From Derxia gummosa DSM 723 (lineage in GTDB: Bacteria; Pseudomonadota; Gammaproteobacteria; Burkholderiales; Burkholderiaceae_E), in contig NZ_AXWS01000003.1 of assembly GCF_000482785.1 (NCBI RefSeq), forward strand, positions 1 through 56,518: 56,518 nt of DNA. Direction: 5' to 3'. Shown piece after piece: positions 48,653 to 56,518 of this stretch. A model generated the notes under the pieces. The model did no database searches. It saw nothing but the letters and a program-made list of their open reading frames with translations, and was not told the origin of the DNA. Both the position numbers and the translations under genes were made by a program. Within the stretch, counting starts at the first letter, position 1; each line of letters opens with the position of its first letter.

Positions 48653-49378
48653 ATGTCCGCAGTCGTGCAAGTCCTGATGTCGTCATGGGTCCGTCGCCGC
48701 GCGGGCCTGGCCCTTGCCGCCGTGCTCGTGGCGGGCGGTGCCCGGGCCGAGGGCCTGAGCCTCGGTCCCGCCGACGCGGTCGGGCTGACGGCGAGCGGGA
48801 CCGGGCTCGGCCTGAGCCTCGGCGAGCGCGTCGGGCTGCGGCTCGGCGCCGACGTGAGCGCACCCGACGCGAGCCTGCGCGCCGAGGCCCGGCCGGGCCT
48901 GCGTCTCGATTCGCCGGCCGATGCCGCCGGTTTCGGCGCGGCCCGGCTCGCCGCCCTCGACCTGCTGGCCGACTGGCAGCTCGGCGGCGGACTCAAGCTC
49001 ACCGGCGGCGCGCTCTACCGCCAGGGCGCGGGCGGACTGAGGCTGCTGCCCGATGGCGCGGGCAGCCTCGGTCTCGGCGGCGCGGCGCGTGCCGTGGGCG
49101 GCATGCCGGGCTTCTCGCCCGGGCTGGCCGATCCGGGGCGCTGGCGCCTCGCGCCCTATGTGGGCGTGGGCTGGTCGTCGCGTCGCGCCGACGGGCTGGG
49201 CCTCGGCCTGCATGCCGACCTGGGCCTGCTGTTCCCGGCTGCCGATGCCGACGCCCTGGCCGGCGGCGATGCCGCCCTCGCCGGGCGCCGCGCAGACGAC
49301 GAACTGCGCCTGCGCGACGACCCGCGCTTCGGGCGCGGCCAGCCGGTGCTGTCGATCGGGGTGAACTGGGGATTCTGA
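48653..49378 (+). CDS. Predicted outer-membrane beta-barrel protein
   Basis: A 241-residue protein not matched to a named family. The signal peptide is about residues 10-32 (RRRAGLALAAVLVAGGARAE). The rest is a Gly/Leu-rich series of alternating strands (LGLSLGERVGLRLGADV, LAPYVGVGWSSRRA), ending VLSIGVNWGF with a terminal Phe, typical of outer-membrane barrels. An alternative ATG at 48677 would shorten the leader. Function unknown. Confidence 0.7.
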   Translation: MSAVVQVLMSSWVRRRAGLALAAVLVAGGARAEGLSLGPADAVGLTASGTGLGLSLGERVGLRLGADVSAPDASLRAEARPGLRLDSPADAAGFGAARLAALDLLADWQLGGGLKLTGGALYRQGAGGLRLLPDGAGSLGLGGAARAVGGMPGFSPGLADPGRWRLAPYVGVGWSSRRADGLGLGLHADLGLLFPAADADALAGGDAALAGRRADDELRLRDDPRFGRGQPVLSIGVNWGF

Positions 49379-49525
49379 AGCGCACCGGCGTCGATCTCGG
49401 ACGCTTCCTACAGCTGCTCGGCCGGCTTCCCGATGGGCCGGCAGCGCGCCGGGGCCGATGCTGCACTCGTCCTGTGTCGGCGCATGCCCGTGCTGGGGCG
49501 CCGACCCTCCCCCCAAGAGGTGACC

Positions 49526-50314
49526 ATGCCTCAACCTCCTGCCTCGTCCCGGCTGCCGCTGATCTGCGGCGCCATTCCGGTCGGTCTGCGCGCTCCCGGC
49601 GGTGCCGCGCCGCGCCGGCTGCTGTCGGGTCCGACCGTGCCATTGCCGGGCGGCGCCGGCCGCCTGCCCGTCGTAGCACAGCCGGCGGCGAGTCCCTTGT
49701 TCGTGTCCGCGGCGGCCGATGTCTCGCATCCGCGCGACGACGCGGCGGCCACCTTCGCTCTCGATGCCGAGAGCGATCCGGCTACCGACGCTTGCCAGCG
49801 CCGCCGCGCCCTGCTCCTCGCCGTTCTGGCGCGGCCGAGCTACGCGCGCATCGTGCTGGCCGCCGGCGGCCCTGGCGGCGGCTGCGGACTCGCGGTCGAA
49901 CTCGCCGGCCGCTGCGACCAGCTCAGTCTCGTCACCCCCACCGATACCGCGCGCTCGGCCTGCACCACCGCCGTGCTCGCCGCCGGCTTCGGCGACCGGC
50001 TTGCTTCGCCGCGCCTCGCCAACGCTCCCGACGACTGGCCTGATACCTGTGCCGATCTTGTCGTGCTCGACGACTACGCCTGCTGGTTCGATTCGGCCGG
50101 CTTCTCGCGGCTGATCACGCGGGTGCTGGCCGGTCTCGTGCCGGGCGGCGAGCTGGTCTGCTGCGATCCGCGCCTGCCGCCGGCCGAGGCGCCGCTCACC
50201 GGCGATTACGTGCATGCCCGGCTGCGCCATGAACTGGCGCTCGACGGATTGCTGTCGCATGTCGAGCGGGATTTCCGCATCGACAGCTGGACCCGCCTGG
50301 CCGAGAGCGGCTAG
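49526..50314 (+). CDS. NodS-like SAM-methyltransferase-fold protein
   Basis: A 262-residue protein. The ATG at 49526 has an AGAGG site. Residues about 110-235 resemble NodS-type methyltransferases (RRALLLAVLARPSYARIVLAA, VLDDYACWF). The glycine loop reads GGPGGGCG, but the usual acidic residue at the end of strand two (normally D in AVD) is replaced around LSLVTPTD, so SAM binding is uncertain. The N-terminal about 60 residues are Pro/Gly-rich. It converges on the PAP2 gene with a 4-bp overlap. Confidence 0.6.
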   Translation: MPQPPASSRLPLICGAIPVGLRAPGGAAPRRLLSGPTVPLPGGAGRLPVVAQPAASPLFVSAAADVSHPRDDAAATFALDAESDPATDACQRRRALLLAVLARPSYARIVLAAGGPGGGCGLAVELAGRCDQLSLVTPTDTARSACTTAVLAAGFGDRLASPRLANAPDDWPDTCADLVVLDDYACWFDSAGFSRLITRVLAGLVPGGELVCCDPRLPPAEAPLTGDYVHARLRHELALDGLLSHVERDFRIDSWTRLAESG

Positions 50315-51207
50315 GACGGGGGGCGGCGGTCGAGTTCGCTGGCGGTCGCCGCCGCGGCATGCTGGCTGCCGCTGCCGCTGCCGGCGGCAGCACGTTGCGC
50401 TCCGTGGCTTCCGGCCCGCCGTGCGGCCCAGGCCTCGGCCAGCGCCACGCACACCACCATCCACGCCGCGCCCACCGCGAACCCGGCGATCACGTCGCTC
50501 GCGTAATGGACCTGGAGCAGCACCCGGCTCGCGCCCACCGCCACCAGCAGCGCGAGGCAGATCGCCACCGCCAGCCGCCGGGCCCAGCCATCGAGCAGGC
50601 GCGCCGCGAGCAGCGCCAGCAAGCCGAAGAACACCATCGACCCCGACGCATGCCCGCTCGGAAAACTGAAGCCGTCGGCCGCCAGCCAGCCGTGGTCGTG
50701 CGGCGGCCGCGCGCGCGCGAACAGCGCCTTGAGCGTGGGGGTCAGCATCAGCCCGTTGCCGAGCAGCGCGAGTGACCAGGTGACGGCCATGAGCCGCTCG
50801 CGCGCCGCCAGCAGGCCGAGTGCGACGACGGCGCCGAGGGCGGTCTGCACCGGCCCGTCGCCGAGGCGGGTGAGCCAGCTCGTGGCTCGCAGCACGCGGT
50901 CGTCGAGGCCGGCGCGCAACGCGGCGGCGAGGGCGGCGTCGAAGCGCTCCATCGCCTCGCCCTCGCGCAGTTCGTCGGCGAGCGCGCCGAACAGCACGCC
51001 GCCGAGCAGCACCACGGCCGCGACGATGCGCAGCGGCAGCCGGCGCGCGGCGGCGGGATCGGCGCCGGCATGGCGCCATGGCCGGGTGGCGCGCGCGCCG
51101 AGCCAGACGAGCGCGATCGTCCCGGCGATGGCGGCGGCGATCAGCGCGAGCGCATGACGTCCGGCAAAGGCGGCGAGCTGGAGCGTGAGGTCGGGGCTGT
51201 CTGGCAT
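50311..51207 (-). CDS. PAP2-family membrane phosphatase
   Basis: A 298-residue integral membrane protein with about six hydrophobic segments. The three catalytic motifs are KALFARARP, PSGH and SRVLLQVHYASD, the last with the nucleophile-pair His. Such enzymes remove phosphate from lipid pyrophosphates (for example undecaprenyl pyrophosphate) or phosphatidic acid. A (CGTGG)10 tract begins 24 bp upstream of its start codon. The C-terminus has a low-complexity Gly/Ser/His tail. Confidence 0.9.
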   Translation of the reverse strand: MPDSPDLTLQLAAFAGRHALALIAAAIAGTIALVWLGARATRPWRHAGADPAAARRLPLRIVAAVVLLGGVLFGALADELREGEAMERFDAALAAALRAGLDDRVLRATSWLTRLGDGPVQTALGAVVALGLLAARERLMAVTWSLALLGNGLMLTPTLKALFARARPPHDHGWLAADGFSFPSGHASGSMVFFGLLALLAARLLDGWARRLAVAICLALLVAVGASRVLLQVHYASDVIAGFAVGAAWMVVCVALAEAWAARRAGSHGAQRAAAGSGSGSQHAAAATASELDRRPPS

Positions 51208-51230
51208 CGGCGGAGGGCGGAGGCTGAAGG

Positions 51231-51280
51231 CGTGGCGTGGCGTGGCGTGGCGTGGCGTGGCGTGGCGTGGCGTGGCGTGG
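51231..51280. repeat. (CGTGG)10 pentanucleotide tandem repeat
   Basis: Ten uninterrupted CGTGG copies (51231-51280) lie just upstream of the PAP2 start codon (51207) and downstream of the photolyase stop (51338, minus strand). A 5-bp unit can change promoter or leader spacing by slippage. Confidence 0.95.
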
Positions 51281-51337
51281 CGCGCTCGTCACGGCGCGCG
51301 TCAGATCAGCAAGCTCCGCGCGGTGCGGCAACCGCGC

Positions 51338-52975
51338 TTACAGCTCGTCGAGCCTGTTGCCGAGCGCGGCGGCGTGGGCGCGGAACGCGGCGCGCTCGTC
51401 GTCGCCGAGGCGGGCGAGGCCGAGCGTCATGGGCTGGGTGCGCGGATTGCGCCGCAGCGCGGCCTCGTGGCGATCGACGAAGGCCCAGTAGAAGGTCGTG
51501 ACGGGGCAGGCGCCGTCGCCGTGGCGGCGCTCGGGCGCATAGGCGCAGCCGTCGCAGTAGTTGCTCATGCGCTTGATGTAGGCGCCGCTGGCGACGTAGG
51601 GCTTGCTCGTGAAGCGGCCGCCGTCGGCATGCAGCGCCATGCCGATCACGTTCGGCACCTCGACCCACTCCACCGCATCCACGTACACCGCGAGATACCA
51701 GTCGCTCACCTCGCGCGGCCGGATGCCGGCGGTGAGGGCGAACTGGCCCGTGACCATCAGCCGCTGGATGTGGTGGGCATAGCCGTGCTCCAGCGTCTGG
51801 CCGATGGCGGCGCGCATGCAGGCCATGCGGGTCTCGCCGGTCCAGTACCAGTGCGGCAGTGGGCGGTCGTGGCGGTAGTGGTTGGCGTCGGCCAGACCGG
51901 GCATGAGCTGCCAGTACACGCCCCGGATGAACTCGCGCCAGCCCGCGATCTGGCGGATGAAGCCTTCCACCGACGCGAGCGGCAGGCCGCGTTCGCGCCA
52001 GGCGGTCTCGGCGGCGGCGATGACCTCGCGCGGATCGAGCAGCCGCAGGTTGAGCGCGACGGACAGCAGCGAGTGCCAGCCGAAGGGCGTGCCGGTCCAC
52101 ATCGCGTCCTGCCAGGGGCCGAACTGCTCCAGCCGCGCATCGATGAACTCCGCGAGCGCGATGAGCGCATCGGCGCGCGTCACCGCCCAGCCGAAGCCGG
52201 CGAGCGAGCCGGGATGGTCGGCGAACTCGCGTTCGACCAGCGCGATGACCTCGCGCGTGACGGCGTCGGGCTCGAAGCGCGCCGGCGGCGGGATGAGGCC
52301 CGGGCCGTGGCGGCCCCAGCCCTTGCGGTTCTCGGTGTCGAAGTTCCAGCGGCCGCCTGCCGGCGCGTCGCCGTCCATGAGGATGCCGAGGCGGCGGCGC
52401 TGCTCGCGGTAGAACAGTTCCATGCGCCATTCGCGGCGGCCCTCGGTCCAGCGCGCGAAGTCGGCGCGGCTGCACAGGAAGTGCGTGTCGTCGCGCAGGT
52501 CGAGCGCGATGCCGGCGCGGGCGCAGACGTCCTGCACGAGGGCAAGCATCCGCCATTCGCCCGGCTCGCAGCAGGTGAGGGCGGCGGGGCGCAGGTGGGC
52601 AAGGGCGTCGGCGAGGCGGGCCGCGAAGCCGGGGAGGGCGTCGGCGCGGGGCGCGGATTCAGGCTCGCCTGCCGACGCCGACGCCGACGCCGACGCCGCC
52701 CACCGCTCCACCGTCTCGCCGAGCGCGAGGTAGTGCACGGTCCAGCCCCGCGCGCGCAGTTCGTCGCGGAAGTGCCGCATCGCGCTCAGGAACACCGCGA
52801 TGCGGGCCTTGTGGCTCCACACCCCGCTCGCCTCGCCACGCGCCTCGATCATCAGCACCGCATCTCGTGTCGGGTCCAGCCCGTCGAGCGCCGGATTCCC
52901 GGCCCAGAGCTGGTCGCCCAGCACGAGCGCCAGCCGGCGCGGCGGCGTGGCGCCCACGGCCGTGTCCGTGGCCAT
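51338..52975 (-). CDS. Iron-sulfur bacterial cryptochrome / (6-4) photolyase
   Basis: A 545-residue protein of the FeS-BCP family (PhrB-like), which repairs (6-4) UV photoproducts using FAD and light. The N-terminal RLALVLGDQLW Rossmann region and GHWHWTGETRMACM-type core are followed by cluster cysteines at 386, 474, 477 and 490. Their spacing (88, 3, 13) equals that of Agrobacterium PhrB Cys350/438/441/454. A (GCCGAC)4 tract encodes an ASASASA linker (about 93-103). It follows the CarH-like regulator by 5 bp as an operon. Confidence 0.93.
   Translation of the reverse strand: MATDTAVGATPPRRLALVLGDQLWAGNPALDGLDPTRDAVLMIEARGEASGVWSHKARIAVFLSAMRHFRDELRARGWTVHYLALGETVERWAASASASASAGEPESAPRADALPGFAARLADALAHLRPAALTCCEPGEWRMLALVQDVCARAGIALDLRDDTHFLCSRADFARWTEGRREWRMELFYREQRRRLGILMDGDAPAGGRWNFDTENRKGWGRHGPGLIPPPARFEPDAVTREVIALVEREFADHPGSLAGFGWAVTRADALIALAEFIDARLEQFGPWQDAMWTGTPFGWHSLLSVALNLRLLDPREVIAAAETAWRERGLPLASVEGFIRQIAGWREFIRGVYWQLMPGLADANHYRHDRPLPHWYWTGETRMACMRAAIGQTLEHGYAHHIQRLMVTGQFALTAGIRPREVSDWYLAVYVDAVEWVEVPNVIGMALHADGGRFTSKPYVASGAYIKRMSNYCDGCAYAPERRHGDGACPVTTFYWAFVDRHEAALRRNPRTQPMTLGLARLGDDERAAFRAHAAALGNRLDEL
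52671..52697. repeat. Hexanucleotide repeat inside the photolyase gene
   Basis: Four-plus copies of GCCGAC (52671-52697), in frame, coding for an Ala-Ser repeat in a surface linker. Changes would be multiples of 6 bp and keep the frame. Confidence 0.8.
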
Positions 52976-52980
52976 GCGGC

Positions 52981-53919
52981 TCAGGCGCCGTGGCGCAGGC
53001 GCCAGTCGGCGACCGCGGTCTCGATGTCATCGAGCGCCGTCATCACCACCACGTCCCGGTGCGCCCGCTTCTGCAAGGCCGCGTTGCTGCCGCCGGCCCA
53101 GATCTCGACCGACGCCGGCAAGCGCTGGCGCAGTTCGGCCAGTCCCTCGGCCACCGTCGCCGGACTCACGAAAGCCGAGAACGACAGCGCGACCACGTCC
53201 GCCTTGCGCGCTTCGGCCGCGCGCACGATGTCCCACACCGGCGTCTGCACGCCCAGCGACAGGCAGGTGCAACCATGCAGCACGAGCATCGATTCCGCCA
53301 TCAGCAGCCCGAGGCCGTGCGCTTCCTGCGGCAGCGTCGTCAGCAGCACGTTCGGCTCGCCGCGCGTTGCCGGCACCGAGCCGATCGTGGTGCGCATCAC
53401 CGATTGCACGACTTCGGTGAACAGGTGCTCCTCGAACACCTCGAACCAGCCGCGCGCCCAGGCCTCCCCCACGCGCGCGACGAGCGGCGCCACCAACTCG
53501 GTCACGAAGCGCGTGAGCCCGAGCCGGATCAGCCCCTGCTGGAGCGCCGTGCGCAATGCCTCGGCGTCATGCCGCTTGACCAGATCGAGCAGCGGGTCGA
53601 GCGCCTCGCCGCCGCGAGTCGCGGGCGCGGGCGTGCCGCCGCCCGTGCCGCTTTCGCCTGCAAGCCGGCGCAGCTCGGCCACTTCGAGCTGGATGATCTT
53701 GCCGGGCCGATGCCCCGCGCCCATGAGCCGGCGCAGCAGGCGCAGCTTCTCGATCTGGTCGGCCGGATAGGTCCGTTCGCCGAATCCGTCGCGTCCCGGT
53801 CGCGGAAATCCGTAGCGACGCTCCCACACCCGCAGGAGATCCTTCGACAGTCCCGTGTCGCGCTCGACCGCCGCGATGCCGATGCCGGGCCAGGTCTGCT
53901 CAATGTTGTTGTCTTCCAT
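52981..53919 (-). CDS. MerR-family B12-dependent photoreceptor regulator (CarH/LitR-like)
   Basis: A 312-residue regulator. The N-terminal MerR helix-turn-helix (GIAAVERDTGLSKDLLRVWERRYGFP) is followed by a cobalamin-binding domain with Trp154-x9-Glu164-His165 and EAHGLG at His201. CarH uses W-x9-EH and a lower axial His in the same arrangement. In such regulators adenosylcobalamin holds a DNA-bound tetramer in the dark, and light breaks it. It lies 5 bp upstream of the photolyase gene, so light-induced repair is the likely output. The -10 box is so close that the transcript may be almost leaderless. Confidence 0.88.
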   Translation of the reverse strand: MEDNNIEQTWPGIGIAAVERDTGLSKDLLRVWERRYGFPRPGRDGFGERTYPADQIEKLRLLRRLMGAGHRPGKIIQLEVAELRRLAGESGTGGGTPAPATRGGEALDPLLDLVKRHDAEALRTALQQGLIRLGLTRFVTELVAPLVARVGEAWARGWFEVFEEHLFTEVVQSVMRTTIGSVPATRGEPNVLLTTLPQEAHGLGLLMAESMLVLHGCTCLSLGVQTPVWDIVRAAEARKADVVALSFSAFVSPATVAEGLAELRQRLPASVEIWAGGSNAALQKRAHRDVVVMTALDDIETAVADWRLRHGA

Positions 53920-53927
53920 CGCGGGCG

Positions 53928-53960
53928 ATTCTAGGGAGTGTCCAATGTCTGACCAAGACA
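53928..53960 (-). promoter_or_regulatory. Promoter and operator of the photoreceptor-photolyase operon
   Basis: On the minus strand, -35 TTGGTC (53951-53956) and -10 TAGAAT (53928-53933) are separated by 17 bp. The palindrome TGTCT-GACCA-AGACA (53946-53960) covers the -35, as expected for a repressor operator. The start codon is only 8 bp after the -10. Confidence 0.65.
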
Positions 53961-54010
53961 GGCTCAGGCGTGTCGAACCAATCGCGCGACGACCGGTCAG
54001 CTCAAGCGGT

Positions 54011-54030
54011 ATCCGGCCACAGGGCCGGAT
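54011..54030. other. Hairpin in the glutathione peroxidase leader
   Basis: ATCCGGCC-ACAG-GGCCGGAT is a perfect 8-bp stem with a 4-nt loop, ending 30 bp before the start codon at 54061. It could act in the mRNA leader or as a binding site. Confidence 0.5.
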
Positions 54031-54060
54031 TCATTCGTCGCGACACGTCTTGGAGGGGAG

Positions 54061-54699
54061 ATGAAGCCAAAGGTTTTGCATCCGACGCCGGAATTCGTCC
54101 GCTCTCGGGAGCCACGGATGTCGGCCCCGCGCAGGCGCTGCCTCGCAGGCGCATCCGCCTGGCTCGCGGCGACCGCGGCGGGCGTATTGCCCGGCGTCGC
54201 AGTGGCCCAGCCGGCGACTTGTCCTCGCCTGCTCGACTTCACGTTCAATCGCCTCCAGGACGGCAAGCCGCAGTCGCTCTGCCAGTACGCGGGCAAGGCG
54301 GTCCTCGTAGTGAACACGGCGAGCTACTGCGGTTTCACGCCGCAATACGAGGGCCTCGAAAAGCTCTTCGCCGATCTGGGGGCGCGCGGTCTCGTCATCC
54401 TCGGTTTCCCGTCCAACGATTTCGGTGGACAGGAGCCGGGCGGTAGCAAGGAGATCGGCGAACTTTGCTTCAACACGTACGGCGTGCGCTTCCCGATGTT
54501 CGAGAAATCGGTGGTGTCGGGCGCGAATCCCAATCCGTTCTACGCCGAGCTCGCGCGACTCACGGGGATCCGCCCGGGCTGGAACTTCCACAAGTACCTG
54601 ATCGATCGCAGTGGGAAGGTTGTCGGCAGCTACCCGAGCACCATCACTCCCGGAGACCGCAAGCTGCTCGCCGACATCACGAAGACACTCGACGGCTGA
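54061..54699 (+). CDS. Exported glutathione peroxidase-family protein
   Basis: A 212-residue thiol peroxidase. The ATG at 54061 follows GGAGGGGAG; an ATG at 54118 is an alternative. After that second Met, APRRRCLAGASAW gives a twin-arginine-type leader, so export is likely. The catalytic set is Cys90 (NTASYCGFT), the Gln in FGGQEPG and Trp174-Asn175 (WNFHKY). Family members usually use thioredoxin to reduce peroxides. It is divergent from the photoreceptor operon, so both may serve light or oxidative stress. Confidence 0.9.
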   Translation: MKPKVLHPTPEFVRSREPRMSAPRRRCLAGASAWLAATAAGVLPGVAVAQPATCPRLLDFTFNRLQDGKPQSLCQYAGKAVLVVNTASYCGFTPQYEGLEKLFADLGARGLVILGFPSNDFGGQEPGGSKEIGELCFNTYGVRFPMFEKSVVSGANPNPFYAELARLTGIRPGWNFHKYLIDRSGKVVGSYPSTITPGDRKLLADITKTLDG

Positions 54700-54846
54700 A
54701 GTTGCCCCCGGAAATTCCAGCTCCCGGTCATGCACGTGCCGGCCTATGAAGGCATGGCAATCATTGGTACGCCGCCCCTTGCTTTTCGCCGATGTGCAAA
54801 ACCACAACCGTACCGTCGGTTCATTGCATCAGATTTTCTCGAATGC

Positions 54847-54875
54847 TTGACGTGCTGAAGGAGTGTCGCTAGAGT
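54847..54875 (+). promoter_or_regulatory. tRNA operon promoter
   Basis: -35 TTGACG (54847-54852), a 17-bp spacer, and -10 TAGAGT (54870-54875) lie 12 bp before the mature tRNA-Tyr start. This fits a strong sigma-70 promoter for the tRNA-tuf block. Confidence 0.8.
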
Positions 54876-54887
54876 TCGAGGTTCCCT

Positions 54888-54973
54888 GGAGGGGTGCCCG
54901 AGTGGCTAAAGGGGGCAGACTGTAAATCTGTTGGCTTACGCCTACGTTGGTTCGAATCCAACCTCCTCCACCA
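54888..54973 (+). tRNA. tRNA-Tyr (GTA)
   Basis: An 86-nt tRNA with a long variable arm. The acceptor stem GGAGGGG pairs with CTCCTCC, the anticodon loop CTGTAAATC holds GTA, and the T arm has GGTTCGAATCC. CCA is encoded at 54971-54973. Confidence 0.97.
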
Positions 54974-55058
54974 AATTTTTGGCGGGCGTTCGCTAGCAGG
55001 CTGGCGGATGCTTGCTGTTCAGGGTGTGAAAGCTCTGGCAAGACCGGAAATCGAGCTC

Positions 55059-55132
55059 GCGGGTGTAGCTCAATGGTAGAGCAGAAGCCTTCCAAGCTTA
55101 TGACGAGGGTTCGATTCCCTTCACCCGCTCCA
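55059..55132 (+). tRNA. tRNA-Gly (TCC)
   Basis: A 74-nt tRNA. The acceptor GCGGGTG pairs with CACCCGC, the anticodon is TCC in CTTCCAAG, and the T loop is GGTTCGATTCC. CCA is encoded. Confidence 0.97.
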
Positions 55133-55177
55133 TTGCTTGCGGTGTGAATGAACTCCGGTCTTGTTGCGCTAGGTTTT

Positions 55178-55252
<75 letters not shown>

Positions 55253-55258
55253 ACTATT

Positions 55259-55281
55259 CCCGGCCGCAGCTCGCGGCCGGG
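55259..55281 (+). other. Hairpin between tRNA-Thr and tuf
   Basis: CCCGGCCGC-AGCTC-GCGGCCGGG is a perfect 9-bp stem with a 5-nt loop. It has no T-tract, so it is more likely an RNA-processing or stabilising element than a terminator in this tRNA-tuf transcript. Confidence 0.55.
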
Positions 55282-55326
55282 TAAGCGAACGTCAGCAACA
55301 CAGTTCTAAGACCGAGGAGTCGGCAA

Positions 55327-56517
<1,191 letters not shown>

Positions 56518-56518
56518 T

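Noticed and set aside
51231-51281. CRISPR array
   Set aside because: The repeat is a simple CGTGG tandem tract without spacers.

Overview
The window reads as a chromosomal segment of a very G+C-rich betaproteobacterium, most likely Burkholderiales. The evidence is the gene order fmdB - DUF502 - aspS - hypothetical - nudB - endonuclease/phosphatase - clsB, the tRNA-Tyr/Gly/Thr - tuf block, a PhaM-type granule protein, a Burkholderia-type porin, and an ssb preceded by a LexA-like box. Genus is not determinable from the sequence alone, and G+C was judged by eye, not computed.

Layout. 1-5 kb: the N-terminus of a VgrG at the edge, a lipoprotein hydrolase, ssb followed by a radical SAM protein, and a HAD phosphatase. 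5.2-14.4 kb: the housekeeping block (aspS, nudB, clsB and others) ending in a ligase-associated-type exonuclease. 14.4-17.7 kb: a propeller lipoprotein followed by a flavocytochrome c sulfide dehydrogenase pair. 17.7-32.8 kb: an accessory oxidation island with a sigma-54 activator, a divergent porin and PQQ dehydrogenase, a cytochrome with an unusual haem motif, a LuxR regulator, a flavin monooxygenase carrying an NTF2-like N-terminal domain, a molybdenum hydroxylase whose FAD and Mo subunits are one polypeptide, and an OsmC protein. 33.0-38.4 kb: a translationally coupled glycan cluster with a glycosyltransferase/UDP-galactopyranose mutase fusion, a GH1-like glycosidase and an ABC exporter. 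38.5-43.3 kb: a hybrid histidine kinase and a PAS chemoreceptor. 43.5-51.2 kb: MaoC-like, DUF3108, PhaM, FIST, outer-membrane, methyltransferase-like and PAP2 genes. 51.3-54.7 kb: an iron-sulfur photolyase in an operon with a CarH-type B12 photoreceptor, then a glutathione peroxidase. 54.8-56.5 kb: three tRNA genes and tuf.

The most interesting system is the 17.7-32.8 kb island. Three near-identical sigma-54 promoters (TGGCACG-N4-CTGCC) lie before the activator gene, the porin and the PQQ dehydrogenase. The same palindrome core (GCGACACCTGTCGC) occurs upstream of the activator and of the flavin monooxygenase, and related half-sites fill the porin/dehydrogenase intergenic region. This suggests one self-regulated regulon that imports an alcohol-like substrate, oxidises it in the periplasm, and passes products to a monooxygenase and possibly an aldehyde oxidoreductase. 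The substrate is not identifiable from sequence.

A second coherent unit is the light-response operon. Its regulator keeps the W-x9-EH cobalamin motif of CarH photoreceptors, and its photolyase keeps the exact four-cysteine spacing of the iron-sulfur (6-4) photolyases.
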